The translations under genes were made by a program, and so were the position numbers. The notes beneath the pieces were generated by a model, which had not been told where the DNA came from, ran no database searches, and saw nothing but the letters and a program-made list of their open reading frames with translations. A stretch of 64,000 bases of DNA from Ramlibacter humi (lineage in GTDB: Bacteria; Pseudomonadota; Gammaproteobacteria; Burkholderiales; Burkholderiaceae_C). The number at the start of each line of letters is the position of its first letter. The stretch's first letter is position 1. This document shows positions 37,469-48,830 of this stretch, one piece after another. The DNA lies in contig NZ_SMLK01000001.1 in assembly GCF_004681975.1 (NCBI RefSeq), forward strand, positions 744,001-808,000, read 5' to 3'.

Positions 37469-38337
37469 GCGCGCTGCCTCCAGCCCACCACTTCGTTCAT
37501 CACCAGCGAGCCGATGACCAGCGCGCCACCCGACAGCACCGTCTGCGTCGGCACCTCGTCGGCGCCCACCCAGGCCAGCACGATGCCGAAGATCACTTCC
37601 AGCAAAGCCAGCAGCGCGACCTCCGGCGCCTTCAGCACCCGCGCGCACAGCACCGAGAGGACGCAGGGGATCGACAACTGCACCAGCCCCAGCAGCGCCA
37701 GCAGGCCGATGTCGTGCCACGAGGCGGCGAACGGCATGGCCAGCGGCAGCGTGGCGATGCAGGAGATGACCGCGCCCACCAGCACCGCCGGCACCAGGTC
37801 GATGTTTTCGCCGTGCGCATGCGCGCGCTGCGCGACGGTCCAGTTGACCGCGCCCGCGAGCGGCACGCACAGCGCCACCAGCGTGCCGGCCATCTGCCCG
37901 CCCGACACCTGCGCGCCGTACATGTAGCCGATGCCCACGCCGGCCACCAGGATGGCCAGCCAGGTGCGGCCGGGGATGCGGTGCCCGATGAAGATGCGCG
38001 CCACCAGCGCCGTGAGGAACGGTCCCGCCGCCATGGTCACCAGCACGTTGGCGACGCTGGTCAGCGTGAGCGCCACCATGAAGGCGGTGAACATCACGCT
38101 CCAACACAGGCCGGACAGCCACAGCGGCGCGCCGCCGGTGCGCAACTTGCGGAACACGGCGCGCCCCTGGAAGAACGGCAGGATCACCAGCAGCGACAGC
38201 ACGGTGAAGAAGCTGCGCCAGAAGGTGACCTCGAAGCTGCGCGCCTGCTCCAGGTGGCGCGTGATGACGCCGGCGATCGACCACATCAGGGTGACCGCCA
38301 CCATCAGGAACACCGCTTTGGTGTGGGTGAGCTTCAT
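37465..38337 (-). CDS. EamA/DMT-family transporter
   Basis: This 290-residue protein has ten predicted membrane helices in two repeats of five, the drug/metabolite transporter layout. Recognisable pieces are VFLMVAVTLMWSIAGVITRHLE at the start (a typical EamA N-terminus, here split as VTLMWSIAGVITRH) and LLALLEVIFGIVLAWVGADE in the second half. It likely exports a small metabolite. A GC hairpin (38354-38376) stands between it and typA. Downstream coupling with the hydrolase gene is by a 4-nt overlap. Confidence 0.88.
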   Translation of the reverse strand: MKLTHTKAVFLMVAVTLMWSIAGVITRHLEQARSFEVTFWRSFFTVLSLLVILPFFQGRAVFRKLRTGGAPLWLSGLCWSVMFTAFMVALTLTSVANVLVTMAAGPFLTALVARIFIGHRIPGRTWLAILVAGVGIGYMYGAQVSGGQMAGTLVALCVPLAGAVNWTVAQRAHAHGENIDLVPAVLVGAVISCIATLPLAMPFAASWHDIGLLALLGLVQLSIPCVLSVLCARVLKAPEVALLALLEVIFGIVLAWVGADEVPTQTVLSGGALVIGSLVMNEVVGWRQRA

Positions 38338-38385
38338 CTCGTTGTTGTTGTGGTCCGCCCGTGTCCCGCGGGCGGAGTCGCGATC

Positions 38386-40214
<1,829 letters not shown>

Positions 40215-40218
<4 letters not shown>

Positions 40219-41180
40219 GGGGTCGTGGTCGCGGTTCGCGACTGCAGGATTTGCTGGATTTCGATCGGGCTCAGCAAACGCCCGGGGATGAGTTCGCCGG
40301 CCTTCACGTGGCCGGTGCCGAGCAGCGCCGGCGGGTCTTCTCCGAATACGGCGGCGGCTTCGATGTCGGGCCACGCGCCGCGGCGGCGCAGTCCGGAAAG
40401 GAATCGGCCCGCATCGTCGCGGCCCAGGGTGACGGGCGTGTGTCCGCCCAGCAGCGCCTCGGGCATCAGCAGCGCGGCTTCGCGCTCGGGCTCGCTCATG
40501 GCCTGGAAGGCTTCCAGGTCCACGCATTCCGAGATGTCGAACGGGCCGGTGGCCACGCGGCGCAACGACGCCAGGTGCGCACCGCAGCCCAGGGCCTTGC
40601 CGATGTCTTCGCCCAGCGTGCGGATGTAGGTGCCCTTGCTCACGCGCGTGCGGATCTTCAGCGCGGCCCAGCCCTCGTGCGCGATGGCCTCCAGCCGCAG
40701 TTCGTGCACGGTGATCTCGCGCGGCTCGCGTTCGACGGTTTCGCCGGCGCGCGCGTATTCGTACAGCGCCTTGCCGTCCTTTTTCAGCGCGCTGTGCATC
40801 GGGGGCACCTGCTTCAAGCGTCCGGTGAACAGGCTTTCCAGCTTCGCCAGCACGACGTCGTCGACATGCGGCACCGGGGCCTGCGACACGACTTCGCCTT
40901 CGGCATCGCCGGTACTTGTGACGACGCCGAGCACCGCGACGGCTTCATAGGCCTTGTCCGCGTCCAGATGCAGCTGGCTGAACTTGGTGGCCGCGCCGAA
41001 GCACAGCGGCAGCACGCCGGTGGCCAGCGGGTCCAGCGTGCCGGTGTGGCCCGCCTTCTCGGCCCGCAGCAGCCATTTGCATTTCTGCAGCGCGTCGTTG
41101 CTGGACAGGCCTCTCGGCTTGTCCAGCAGCAGCACCCCATGCACGGGGCGCCTCACGACCCGTGCCCGTGGTGCGCTCAT
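40215..41180 (-). CDS. truB: tRNA pseudouridine-55 synthase
   Basis: This 321-residue enzyme isomerises U55 in the T-loop of tRNAs. The catalytic Asp is in [15 protein letters not shown], preceded by [39 protein letters not shown] is the second family motif, and a C-terminal PUA-like region follows. The gene lies 3 nt after rbfA and overlaps typA, in the conserved nusA-infB-rbfA-truB order. Confidence 0.96.
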
Positions 41181-41183
41181 GCT

Positions 41184-41558
41184 TCAGCCCTGGCCGTCCG
41201 TGTCTTTGGAACGGGAAGCGACGGCGCGCGCGATCAGCGCGTTCATGTCGGCCGCGCGCTCGGTGGTGCGGTCGAAATGGAAGTGCAGCGTCGGCACGGT
41301 GTGGATGTGCAGCCGCTTGAACAGGCCGTTGCGCAGGAAGCCCGCCGCGTGGTTGAGGGCCTCCTCGCATTCCTGCGGGTCACCCACCAGCACGCTGAAG
41401 AACACCTGCGCATGCGCGTAGTCCGGCGTCACCTCGACCGAGCTGATCGTGACCATGCCCAGCCGGGGGTCCTTGACCTCGCGGATCAGCTCCGCCAGGT
41501 CGCGCTGGACCTGGTCGGCGACCTGGTAGCTGCGGTTGGGCTTGGTCTGCTTCTTCAT
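41184..41558 (-). CDS. rbfA: Ribosome-binding factor A
   Basis: This 124-residue KH-fold protein is needed for 30S maturation. Visible motifs are [33 protein letters not shown] and [18 protein letters not shown]. The ATG at 41558 gives the usual N-terminus ([16 protein letters not shown]); longer in-frame starts would extend through the inverted repeat that fills the infB-rbfA gap. It lies in the translation operon downstream of infB. Confidence 0.95.
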   Translation of the reverse strand: MKKQTKPNRSYQVADQVQRDLAELIREVKDPRLGMVTISSVEVTPDYAHAQVFFSVLVGDPQECEEALNHAAGFLRNGLFKRLHIHTVPTLHFHFDRTTERAADMNALIARAVASRSKDTDGQG

Positions 41559-41590
41559 GACTGCTTCGCTTGCGGCCCGCATGACTTCGA

Positions 41591-41651
41591 CGCTGCGCGT
41601 CTCAACGACGAATGACGAATGACCGGTCATTTGTCATCGACGTGCGCAGCA
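41591..41651. repeat. Long imperfect inverted repeat between infB and rbfA
   Basis: Centred between 41624 and 41625. The inner arms GACGAATGACC and GGTCATTTGTC pair with one mismatch, and the homology continues outward with small gaps to GCTGCGC (41592-41598) and GCGCAGC (41644-41650). Short GTCAT/ATGAC repeats continue to about 41670. In RNA it would form a stable hairpin within the operon, suitable for processing or partial termination. Confidence 0.6.
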
Positions 41652-41671
41652 CGAGGTCATCCGTCATCGCG

Positions 41672-44524
41672 TCACAACGTTCGGGCCACTTCCTTCACCT
41701 CGAAGAACTCGAGCTGGTCGCCTTCCTTGATGTCGTTGTAGTTCTTCAGCTTCACGCCGCACTCGAAGCCTTCCTTGACCTCGCGCACGTCGTCCTTCAT
41801 CCGCTTGAGCGATTCCAGCTCGCCCGTGTAGATGACGACGTTGTCGCGCAGCAGGCGGAAGTGCGCCGAACGCGTGACCAGGCCGGACGTGACGTAGCAG
41901 CCCGCCACCGTGCCGATCTTGGAAGCCACGAACACCGTGCGGATCTCGGCCGAGCCGATGACTTCTTCGCGCTTCTCCGGCGCCAGCATCCCCGACATGG
42001 CGGCCTTCAGCTCGTCGACCGCGTCGTAGATGATGTTGTAGTAGCGCAGGTCGATGCCGTTGCCCTCGGCCAGCTTGCGCGCGCCGGCGTCGGCGCGCAC
42101 GTTGAAGCCGATGATCACCGCCTTGGAGGCGATGGCCAGGTTGACGTCCGACTCGCTGATGCCGCCCACGCCGGCGTACACCAGCTGCACGCGCACTTCC
42201 TCGGTCGTCAGCTTCAGCAGCGACTGCGACAGCGCTTCTTGCGAACCCTGCACGTCGGCCTTGACGATGATGGGCAGCGTCTTGACGTCGCCGGCGGCCA
42301 TGTTCTCGAACATGTTCTCCAGCTTCGCCGCCTGCTGCTTGGCCAGCTTGGTGTTGCGGAACTTGCCGGCGCGGTAGGTGGCGATCTCGCGCGCGCGGCG
42401 CTCGTCGGTCATCACCATGAAGTCGTCGCCGGCTTGCGGCACTTCGGTCAGGCCCTGGATCTCCACCGGGATGGAGGGACCGGCCGACTTCACCGTCCTG
42501 CCGTTCTCGTCCAGCATGGCGCGCACGCGGCCGTAGGTCTGGCCCGCCAGCACGACGTCGCCCACCTTCAGCGTGCCCGAGAGCACCAGCACCGTGGCCA
42601 CCGGGCCGCGGCCCTTGTCCAGCTGCGCTTCGATGACCTGGCCCTTGGCGGCGGCATCCACCGGCGCCTTCAGCTCCAGCACTTCGGCCTGCAGCAGCAC
42701 CTGCTCCAGCAGGTCGTCGACGCCCTGGCCGGTGAGGGCCGAGACGTTGACGAACGGCGAGTCGCCGCCGTATTCCTCGGGCACCACTTCCTCGGCCACC
42801 AGCTCCTGCTTCACGCGGTCGGGGTTGGCACCGGCCTTGTCGATCTTGTTGACCGCGACCACGATCGGGACGCCCGCCGCCTTGGCGTGCTTCACCGCTT
42901 CCTTGGTCTGCGGCATCACGCCGTCGTCGGCCGCCACCACCAGGATGACGATGTCGGTGGCGTTGGCACCGCGGGCACGCATGGCCGTGAAGGCCTCGTG
43001 GCCCGGGGTGTCCAGGAACGAGATGACGCCGCGCGGCGTTTCGACGTGATACGCGCCGATGTGCTGCGTGATGCCGCCGGCTTCGCCCGCCGCCACCTTG
43101 GCCCGGCGGATGTAGTCCAGCAGCGAAGTCTTGCCGTGGTCGACGTGGCCCATGACGGTGACCACCGGGGCGCGCGGCAGGGCTTCGCCTTCCGCGGCGG
43201 CCGTGTCCTCGTCGGTGAAGGCTTCCGGGTCGTCCAGGGCGGCAACCACCGCCTTGTGGCCCATTTCCTCGACCACGATCATGGCCGTGTCCTGGTCCAG
43301 AGGCTGGTTGATGGTGACCATCTGGCCCATCTTCATCAGCGCCTTGATCACTTCCGAAGCCTTGATCGCCATCTTGTGCGCCAGCTCGGCGACGGTGATC
43401 GTCTCCGGCACGTGCACTTCGATGACGCGCTGCTCCTGCGGTTCCTGCTGGCGCGAGTCGTCGCGCTGGTCGCGGTCATTGCCGCGGCGGCCGCGCGGGC
43501 CCCCGCGCCAGTTGTTGCGGCCCACGCCGCCCGACGCGTCGCCGCGGGTCGGCAGGGGCTTCTTCTTGGACGGGTCGGCGGCCCAGCTGGACGACAGCTT
43601 GGCCGACTTGACTTCCTTGCCGGAGCCGGGCGCCGCGGGGGCGGAACCGGGCGCGGCGCGGCCGGTGGTGGCCGGCTTGTGCAGCGTGCCCTTGGCACCG
43701 GGCTTGGCGGCGTCGCCGGGCTTGGCGACCGGCTTGGCTTCCTCGGGCTTCTTGGCGACCAGCACCTTCTTGGGCGCAGCCATCATGGCGCGGATGGCCT
43801 CGGCCTCGGCCAGCGCCTTGCGGCGGCGGTCTTCCAGGTCCTTGGCGCGGGCAGCTTCCTCGTCGGCGCGGGCCTTGGATTCGGCTTCGGCGCGCGCGCG
43901 GGCTTCCGCGGCGGCGGCGGCACGGGCGGCGGCGGCTTCGGCGGCGCCTGCGCTGGCTTCGGCCTGCGCGTTGGCGACCGCGGCCTTCTTCTGTTCTTCG
44001 GCGGCCGCGTACGCGGCGGCACGCTCCTCGGCTTCGCGTTCGCGCTTTTCCTGCTCTTCGCGCAGGCGGCGCTTCTCGGCCAGGTCTTCTTCCTGGCGGC
44101 GGATCAGTTCGGCCTGGCGGCGCGCCTCTTCCTCGCGGCGGGACAGCTCGGCATCGTCCACATGCGGCGCGGCGTCGCGGACCTCGGGCTCGGGCGCCTC
44201 GACGACGGCGGTGTCGCCGCCTTCATCGCGCTTGACGAAGGTGCGCTTCTTGCGCACTTCCACCTGGATGGTGCGCGCCTTGCCGCTGGCGTCGGCCTGC
44301 TTGATCTCGCTGGTGCTCTTCTTGACCAGGGTGATCTTCTTGCGCTCGGGCGAAGCAGTGCCGTGGCTGGCCTGCAGGTAGCCGAGCAGCTTCTGCTTGT
44401 CGGCGTCGGACAGCGCGTCGGTCGGCGCGGACTTGGCCACGCCGGCGCTGCGCAATTGCTCAAGCAGCGTCTGGGGTGATTTCTTGAGTTCGCTCGCGAA
44501 CTCGGCGACGGTCGTACTGGACAT
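41672..44524 (-). CDS. infB: Translation initiation factor IF-2
   Basis: This 950-residue GTPase delivers initiator tRNA to the 30S subunit. It has an N-terminal IF2 domain ([21 protein letters not shown]), a long Ala/Glu/Arg-rich charged region (about 100-260), a second basic Gly/Arg-rich stretch, then the G domain with [30 protein letters not shown] and [13 protein letters not shown], and the C-terminal domains. The ATG at 44524 follows nusA by 20 nt. Size fits the long IF-2 forms of Burkholderiales. Confidence 0.97.
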   Translation of the reverse strand: MSSTTVAEFASELKKSPQTLLEQLRSAGVAKSAPTDALSDADKQKLLGYLQASHGTASPERKKITLVKKSTSEIKQADASGKARTIQVEVRKKRTFVKRDEGGDTAVVEAPEPEVRDAAPHVDDAELSRREEEARRQAELIRRQEEDLAEKRRLREEQEKREREAEERAAAYAAAEEQKKAAVANAQAEASAGAAEAAAARAAAAAEARARAEAESKARADEEAARAKDLEDRRRKALAEAEAIRAMMAAPKKVLVAKKPEEAKPVAKPGDAAKPGAKGTLHKPATTGRAAPGSAPAAPGSGKEVKSAKLSSSWAADPSKKKPLPTRGDASGGVGRNNWRGGPRGRRGNDRDQRDDSRQQEPQEQRVIEVHVPETITVAELAHKMAIKASEVIKALMKMGQMVTINQPLDQDTAMIVVEEMGHKAVVAALDDPEAFTDEDTAAAEGEALPRAPVVTVMGHVDHGKTSLLDYIRRAKVAAGEAGGITQHIGAYHVETPRGVISFLDTPGHEAFTAMRARGANATDIVILVVAADDGVMPQTKEAVKHAKAAGVPIVVAVNKIDKAGANPDRVKQELVAEEVVPEEYGGDSPFVNVSALTGQGVDDLLEQVLLQAEVLELKAPVDAAAKGQVIEAQLDKGRGPVATVLVLSGTLKVGDVVLAGQTYGRVRAMLDENGRTVKSAGPSIPVEIQGLTEVPQAGDDFMVMTDERRAREIATYRAGKFRNTKLAKQQAAKLENMFENMAAGDVKTLPIIVKADVQGSQEALSQSLLKLTTEEVRVQLVYAGVGGISESDVNLAIASKAVIIGFNVRADAGARKLAEGNGIDLRYYNIIYDAVDELKAAMSGMLAPEKREEVIGSAEIRTVFVASKIGTVAGCYVTSGLVTRSAHFRLLRDNVVIYTGELESLKRMKDDVREVKEGFECGVKLKNYNDIKEGDQLEFFEVKEVARTL

Positions 44525-44544
44525 ATGTTCTGGACCCCTCCATC

Positions 44545-46041
44545 TCACTCATGGGCTGCCGCCGCACCGGAGAACCAGTGCTCGCGCGCCTTCAGGATCA
44601 GGGCTTTGGCCTCGTCCGCGGACTGGCCGGTGATCTCGGTCAACTCGTCGACGGCCAGGTCGGCCAGCTCGTCGCGGGTCTGCACGCCGGCCTCGGCCAG
44701 CTTGGAGATGAGCGCGGGGTTCAGGCCGTCGAGGTCGCGCAGGTCCTGCGAGACTTCCTCGACGCTTTCCTCGCGTGCGATCTCCATGGTCAGCAGCGCG
44801 TCCTTGGCGCGGGCGCGCAGCTCGTTGACGGTGTCCTCGTCGAAGGATTCGATCTCCAGCATCTCCTGGATCGGCACGTAGGCCACTTCCTCCAGGCTGG
44901 TGAACCCCTCGGAGATCAGGATGTCGGCGATCTCCTCGTCGACGTCCAGCTTCTCCATGAACAGCGAACGCAGCGTGGTCTGCTCCTCGGCCTGCTTCTG
45001 GGCCGATTCGTTGGCGTCCATGATGTTGATCTTCCAGCCGGTCAGCTCGGAAGCCAGGCGCACGTTCTGGCCGCCGCGGCCAATGGCGATGGCGAGGTTC
45101 TCCTCGTCCACCACCACGTCCATGGCGTGCTTCTCCTCGTCCACCACGATGGACGTGACGTTGGCCGGTGCCAGCGCGCCGATGACGAACTGCGCCGGGT
45201 CCTCGGACCACAGCACGATGTCCACGCGCTCGCCGGCGAGTTCGTTGGTCACCGCGTTCACGCGCGTGCCGCGCACGCCCACACAGGTGCCGATGGGGTC
45301 CACGCGCTTGTCGTGCGACAGCACGGCGATCTTGGCGCGCGAACCCGGGTCGCGGGCGCAGCTCTTGATCTCCAGCAGGCCCTGCTCGATCTCGGGCACT
45401 TCCTGGCGGAACAGCTCGATCATGAACTCGGGCGCCGCGCGCGACAGGATGATGGGCGCGCCGCGCAGCGTCAGGTCCACTTCCATGATCATGGCGCGGA
45501 CGCGGTCGCCGTTGCGCAGGTTCTCCTTGGGGATCATCTCGCCGCGGCGGAGGCGCCCTTCGACGCGCCCGCTCTCCACGATGATGTCGCCCTTGTCCAT
45601 GCGCTTGACGGTGCCCACGAAGATCTTGTCGCCGCGCGACATGAAGTCGTTCAGCAGCATCTCGCGCTCGGCGTCGCGGATCTTCTGCAGGATGACCTGC
45701 TTGGCGGCCATGGCGCCGATGCGGCCGATGGGCAGCGAGTCCACCGGCTCCTCGATGTAGTCGCCCTCGTCGACGTCGGCCACGCGGTCGCGGGCGTCCA
45801 TCAGCAGCTCCTCGGCGTCGGGGTTCTGCAGGCCCTGGCTGTCGGGCACGACCAGCCAGCGGCGGAAGGTCTCGTAGTTGCCCGAATCGCGGTCGATGGC
45901 CACGCGGATGTCCACCTCGCCCTCGTAGAGCTTCTTGGTGGCCTGGGCCAGCGCCGATTCCACGGCGCCGAACACGACGTCGCGCTCGACGTTCTTCTCG
46001 CGCGAGATCGCCTCGACCAGCATCAACAGTTCACGGTTCAT
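44545..46041 (-). CDS. nusA: Transcription termination/antitermination factor NusA
   Basis: This 498-residue protein has an N-terminal RNAP-binding domain, S1 ([19 protein letters not shown]), two KH domains ([36 protein letters not shown]) and two acidic C-terminal repeats ([35 protein letters not shown]). It controls pausing, termination and antitermination. The ATG overlaps the rimP stop by four bases. Because E. coli NusA acts on its own operon's leader, the terminator ahead of rimP is a possible autoregulatory target here. Confidence 0.97.
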   Translation of the reverse strand: MNRELLMLVEAISREKNVERDVVFGAVESALAQATKKLYEGEVDIRVAIDRDSGNYETFRRWLVVPDSQGLQNPDAEELLMDARDRVADVDEGDYIEEPVDSLPIGRIGAMAAKQVILQKIRDAEREMLLNDFMSRGDKIFVGTVKRMDKGDIIVESGRVEGRLRRGEMIPKENLRNGDRVRAMIMEVDLTLRGAPIILSRAAPEFMIELFRQEVPEIEQGLLEIKSCARDPGSRAKIAVLSHDKRVDPIGTCVGVRGTRVNAVTNELAGERVDIVLWSEDPAQFVIGALAPANVTSIVVDEEKHAMDVVVDEENLAIAIGRGGQNVRLASELTGWKINIMDANESAQKQAEEQTTLRSLFMEKLDVDEEIADILISEGFTSLEEVAYVPIQEMLEIESFDEDTVNELRARAKDALLTMEIAREESVEEVSQDLRDLDGLNPALISKLAEAGVQTRDELADLAVDELTEITGQSADEAKALILKAREHWFSGAAAAHE

Positions 46042-46637
46042 TTCTCTGCTCCACCAACCGCCTCGGGCTGCGCCCCCGGCCGGGCCTTGCGGCCCTTGAA
46101 ATCCACCACCGGCGCGAGACGCGCCTCCTTCAATTCGTCCAGCGTGAAGCCCAGCACCTGCAACGGCGCGGCTTCCCGCTTCCTGCTCACCTTCTGGCCC
46201 GGCTTGGCGGCCGGCTCGTCGGTCCACACGACCTGCCAGCCGGCTCCGGCCCCTTCGGCCTTCTCCAGCCGGCCGCGGAACTTGCGCCGGTTGGCCGCCA
46301 CCAGTCCCGCGCCCGCGGCGCCCACCGGCGCCTTGAGCGTCACGTCGACCACTTCGCCGGCGAACCGCTCGAAGTCGCGTTCCGTGCGCAACGGGCGGTC
46401 CAGCCCCGGCGACGACACTTCCAGCCGCTTGTAGTCGATGCCTTCGACTTCCAGCGCGTACTGGAGTTGCCGCGTGACCTTCTCGCAGTCCTCGACGTTC
46501 ACGAACGTCTCCGGCGTGCCCGGCTGCCAGGGCAGGTCGATGGTCACGCGCAGCAGGCCGCCGGCGGAGCGTTCGATCTCCACCAGCTCGTAGCCCAGGC
46601 CCGTCACGGTCTGCCCGGCGATGTCCTGCAACGCCAC
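46038..46637 (-). CDS. rimP: Ribosome maturation factor RimP
   Basis: This 199-residue 30S assembly factor has [41 protein letters not shown], and [21 protein letters not shown], all diagnostic. The start is taken as the GTG at 46637 ([17 protein letters not shown] matches the family start); it has only a weak GAAG upstream. Thirty-one nucleotides separate it from the T-run of an intrinsic terminator that itself lies right behind a strong promoter. It begins the translation operon. Confidence 0.93.
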   Translation of the reverse strand: MALQDIAGQTVTGLGYELVEIERSAGGLLRVTIDLPWQPGTPETFVNVEDCEKVTRQLQYALEVEGIDYKRLEVSSPGLDRPLRTERDFERFAGEVVDVTLKAPVGAAGAGLVAANRRKFRGRLEKAEGAGAGWQVVWTDEPAAKPGQKVSRKREAAPLQVLGFTLDELKEARLAPVVDFKGRKARPGAQPEAVGGAEK

Positions 46638-46668
46638 TTCTTCTGTTTCCCCAACTTTTCGCGCGCCC

Positions 46669-46697
46669 AAAAAAAACGGGCGGTGAGTACCCGCCCG
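46669..46697 (-). terminator. Intrinsic terminator/attenuator in the rimP leader
   Basis: CGGGCGG (46677-46683) pairs with CCGCCCG (46691-46697) around a 7-nt loop; on the minus strand eight T's follow (46669-46676). It lies downstream of the promoter at 46717-46745 and upstream of rimP. It could end arfB transcripts and also attenuate the rimP-nusA-infB operon. Confidence 0.8.
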
Positions 46698-46716
46698 GCT
46701 TGGTCGTGAAGCAAAG

Positions 46717-46745
46717 ATTGTACCGCGCGCAGCGGGTTTTCGCAA
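46717..46745 (-). promoter_or_regulatory. Strong predicted promoter of the rimP-nusA-infB operon
   Basis: On the minus strand TTGCGA (46740-46745) and TACAAT (46717-46722) are separated by exactly 17 nt. The predicted start point is near 46710, so the terminator hairpin begins about 13 nt into the RNA. It lies in the 124-nt gap after arfB. Confidence 0.65.
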
Positions 46746-46761
46746 CTGTTTGGGGGGCGAT

Positions 46762-47181
46762 TCAGTCGTCCGGGTCGCGGCCCGAGCGCCTGAGCTTGAT
46801 GTCCGCCCGGCGCCGCTTGTCGGCCAAGCGCCTGACCTTTTCCCCAAATGGGGTCTTGGTCGGCTTGCGCAAGCGCGGCGGTTCGGCCACGGCGTCCACC
46901 GCCTCCTGGAGCCGGTCCCAGGCCTCCTGGCGGTTGAGCTCCTGCGTGCGGTGCTGCTGAGCCTTGATCACCAGCACGCCAGACCGGGTGATGCGCTGGT
47001 CCTGCGAAGCCAGCAGCCGGGCCTTGTGCTCGGCCGGCAGCGACGAGCCCCGGATGTCGTAGCGCAGGTGGATCGCGCTGGCGACCTTGTTGACGTTCTG
47101 GCCACCGGCGCCCTGGGAGCGCACGGCGGTGATTTCCACCTCGCCGGGCGGGATGCTCGTCCGCCGCGGGCGCAGCGACAT
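46762..47181 (-). CDS. arfB: Alternative ribosome-rescue peptidyl-tRNA hydrolase ArfB
   Basis: This 139-residue RF-1-like hydrolase has the GGQ motif in RSQGAGGQNVNKVASAIHL and a basic C-terminal tail (KVRRLADKRRRADIKLRR) that enters the empty mRNA channel of stalled ribosomes. It frees stalled ribosomes without tmRNA; smpB, of the tmRNA route, is 12 kb away. The ATG at 47181 is used; a GTG two codons upstream overlaps the stop of the ABC ATPase gene. It ends the yej transcription unit. Confidence 0.93.
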   Translation of the reverse strand: MSLRPRRTSIPPGEVEITAVRSQGAGGQNVNKVASAIHLRYDIRGSSLPAEHKARLLASQDQRITRSGVLVIKAQQHRTQELNRQEAWDRLQEAVDAVAEPPRLRKPTKTPFGEKVRRLADKRRRADIKLRRSGRDPDD

Positions 47182-47183
47182 GC

Positions 47184-48830
47184 TCACGCCGCGGCGGCGA
47201 CCAGGGCGCGCGTGTAGTCGTGCGACGGCCTGCCCAGCACCTGCTCCACCGGGCCGGCTTCCAGCACTTGCCCTTCCTTCATGACCAGCACCTCGTGCGC
47301 CATGGCGCGCACCACGTCCACGTCGTGCGTGATCAGCAGGTAGGCCAGCCCCTTTTCGCGCTGCAGCCGTTGCAGCAGGGCCAGCACCTGTTTCTGGATG
47401 GTGACGTCCAGCGCGCTGGTGGGCTCGTCCAGCACCAGCAGCGAAGGGCCGACGATCAGGGCCCGCGCGATGGCCAGCCGCTGCCGCTGGCCGCCGGAAA
47501 ACTCGTGCGGATAACGGTCCAGCAGGCCGGGGAACTGCTCTTCGCCGAGGCCCACGTCCGCCAACGCTGCCAGCACGCGCCGGCGGCGATCGGTGGCGGG
47601 CAGTCCAGGCTCGTGCACCAGCAGTCCCTCGCCGACGATCTCCTCCACCGTCATGCGCGGCGACAGCGACGAATACGGATCCTGGAACACCACCTGCACC
47701 TGCCGCCGCAATGGCCGGTTGGCAGCCGTGCCGCGCCGCCACCGGCCGCCTGCCACGTCCAGTCCACCGGCGTGCGGAAGCAAGCCCAGCGCCGCCAAGG
47801 CCAGGGTGGACTTGCCCGAACCCGACTCGCCCACCACGCCGAGCGTGCGCCCGGGCGCGACCTGGAAGCTGGCACCCTGCACCGCCACGAATTCCCCGCG
47901 CCGGAACCAGCCACGGAAGCCGGGGATGGGCACCGGATACGCCACACGCACCGCGTCGCCCCGGAGGATGGGGGCGCCTTGCGACGGCGCTTCGCTCACC
48001 CCGCGCTCCGGCCTGCTGCCGATCAGCTTGCGCGTGTACGCGTGGCCAGGGTGCTCGAACACCGCCCTCACCTCGCCTTCCTCGACCAGCACGCCGTTCT
48101 CCATCACCGCCACCCGGTCGGCGAAGCGCCGCACCATGTTCAGGTCATGCGTGATCAGCAGCACCGCCATGCCGGTCTGGCGCTGCAGGTCGGCCAGCAG
48201 GTTCAGGATCTGCACCCGCAGCGTGACGTCCAGCGCGGTGGTGGGCTCGTCGGCCAGCAGCAGCCGCGGGCGCGATGCCAGCGCCATCGCGATCATGGCG
48301 CGCTGCCGTTGCCCGCCCGACAACTGGTGCGGGAAGGCCTGGGCCCGCCGTCCGGGCTCGGGGATGCCAGTGGCCGCGAGAGCTTGGATGGCAGCGGCCC
48401 AGGCCTGCCGGCGCGACAGGCCCTGCTTCAGCTCCAGCACCTCCGCCACCTGGTCGCCCACGGTGTACAGCGGGTTCAGCGCCGTCATCGGCTCCTGGAA
48501 GATCATCGCGATGTCACCGCCGCGCACGCGCAGCAGCTCGCGTTCGGGCAGCGACAACAGGTCCACCCGGTGGCCGGTGGCGCCCTTCGGCGGTTCCAGC
48601 AGCGCGGCGCCCGTCACCTGCGCGCCCTGCACCAGCCCCAGAAGCGACAGTGCCGTCACCGTCTTGCCGGAGCCGGACTCGCCCACCAGCGCCAGCTTCT
48701 CGCCCGCGCGGATGCTGAAGTCCACCCCGTGCACCACCTCCTTGCCGCCGAACGCGACGCGCAGGCCGCGAACGTCCAGCAGCGGCTTCTCCTTCATGAA
48801 GGCCTGCGTGAGGCCGGCGTCGAAGCTCAT
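47184..48830 (-). CDS. yejF: Peptide ABC transporter, double ATPase (YejF-like)
   Basis: This 548-residue protein holds two full ABC ATPase domains. Each has a Walker A (LVGESGSGKTVTALSLLG and VVGESGSGKSTLALAALG), a signature (LSGGQRQRAMIAMAL; FSGGQRQRLAIARAL) and a Walker B (LLLADEPTTALDVT; LLVLDEPTSALDVT). It energises the YejBE permease; the E. coli system imports oligopeptides including microcin C. The ATG overlaps the stop of the permease gene by four bases. Confidence 0.93.
   Translation of the reverse strand: MSFDAGLTQAFMKEKPLLDVRGLRVAFGGKEVVHGVDFSIRAGEKLALVGESGSGKTVTALSLLGLVQGAQVTGAALLEPPKGATGHRVDLLSLPERELLRVRGGDIAMIFQEPMTALNPLYTVGDQVAEVLELKQGLSRRQAWAAAIQALAATGIPEPGRRAQAFPHQLSGGQRQRAMIAMALASRPRLLLADEPTTALDVTLRVQILNLLADLQRQTGMAVLLITHDLNMVRRFADRVAVMENGVLVEEGEVRAVFEHPGHAYTRKLIGSRPERGVSEAPSQGAPILRGDAVRVAYPVPIPGFRGWFRRGEFVAVQGASFQVAPGRTLGVVGESGSGKSTLALAALGLLPHAGGLDVAGGRWRRGTAANRPLRRQVQVVFQDPYSSLSPRMTVEEIVGEGLLVHEPGLPATDRRRRVLAALADVGLGEEQFPGLLDRYPHEFSGGQRQRLAIARALIVGPSLLVLDEPTSALDVTIQKQVLALLQRLQREKGLAYLLITHDVDVVRAMAHEVLVMKEGQVLEAGPVEQVLGRPSHDYTRALVAAAA

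Noticed and set aside
41612-44479. 955-codon open frame on the plus strand opposite infB
   Set aside because: Composition mirrors infB in antisense; IF-2 on the other strand is unmistakable.
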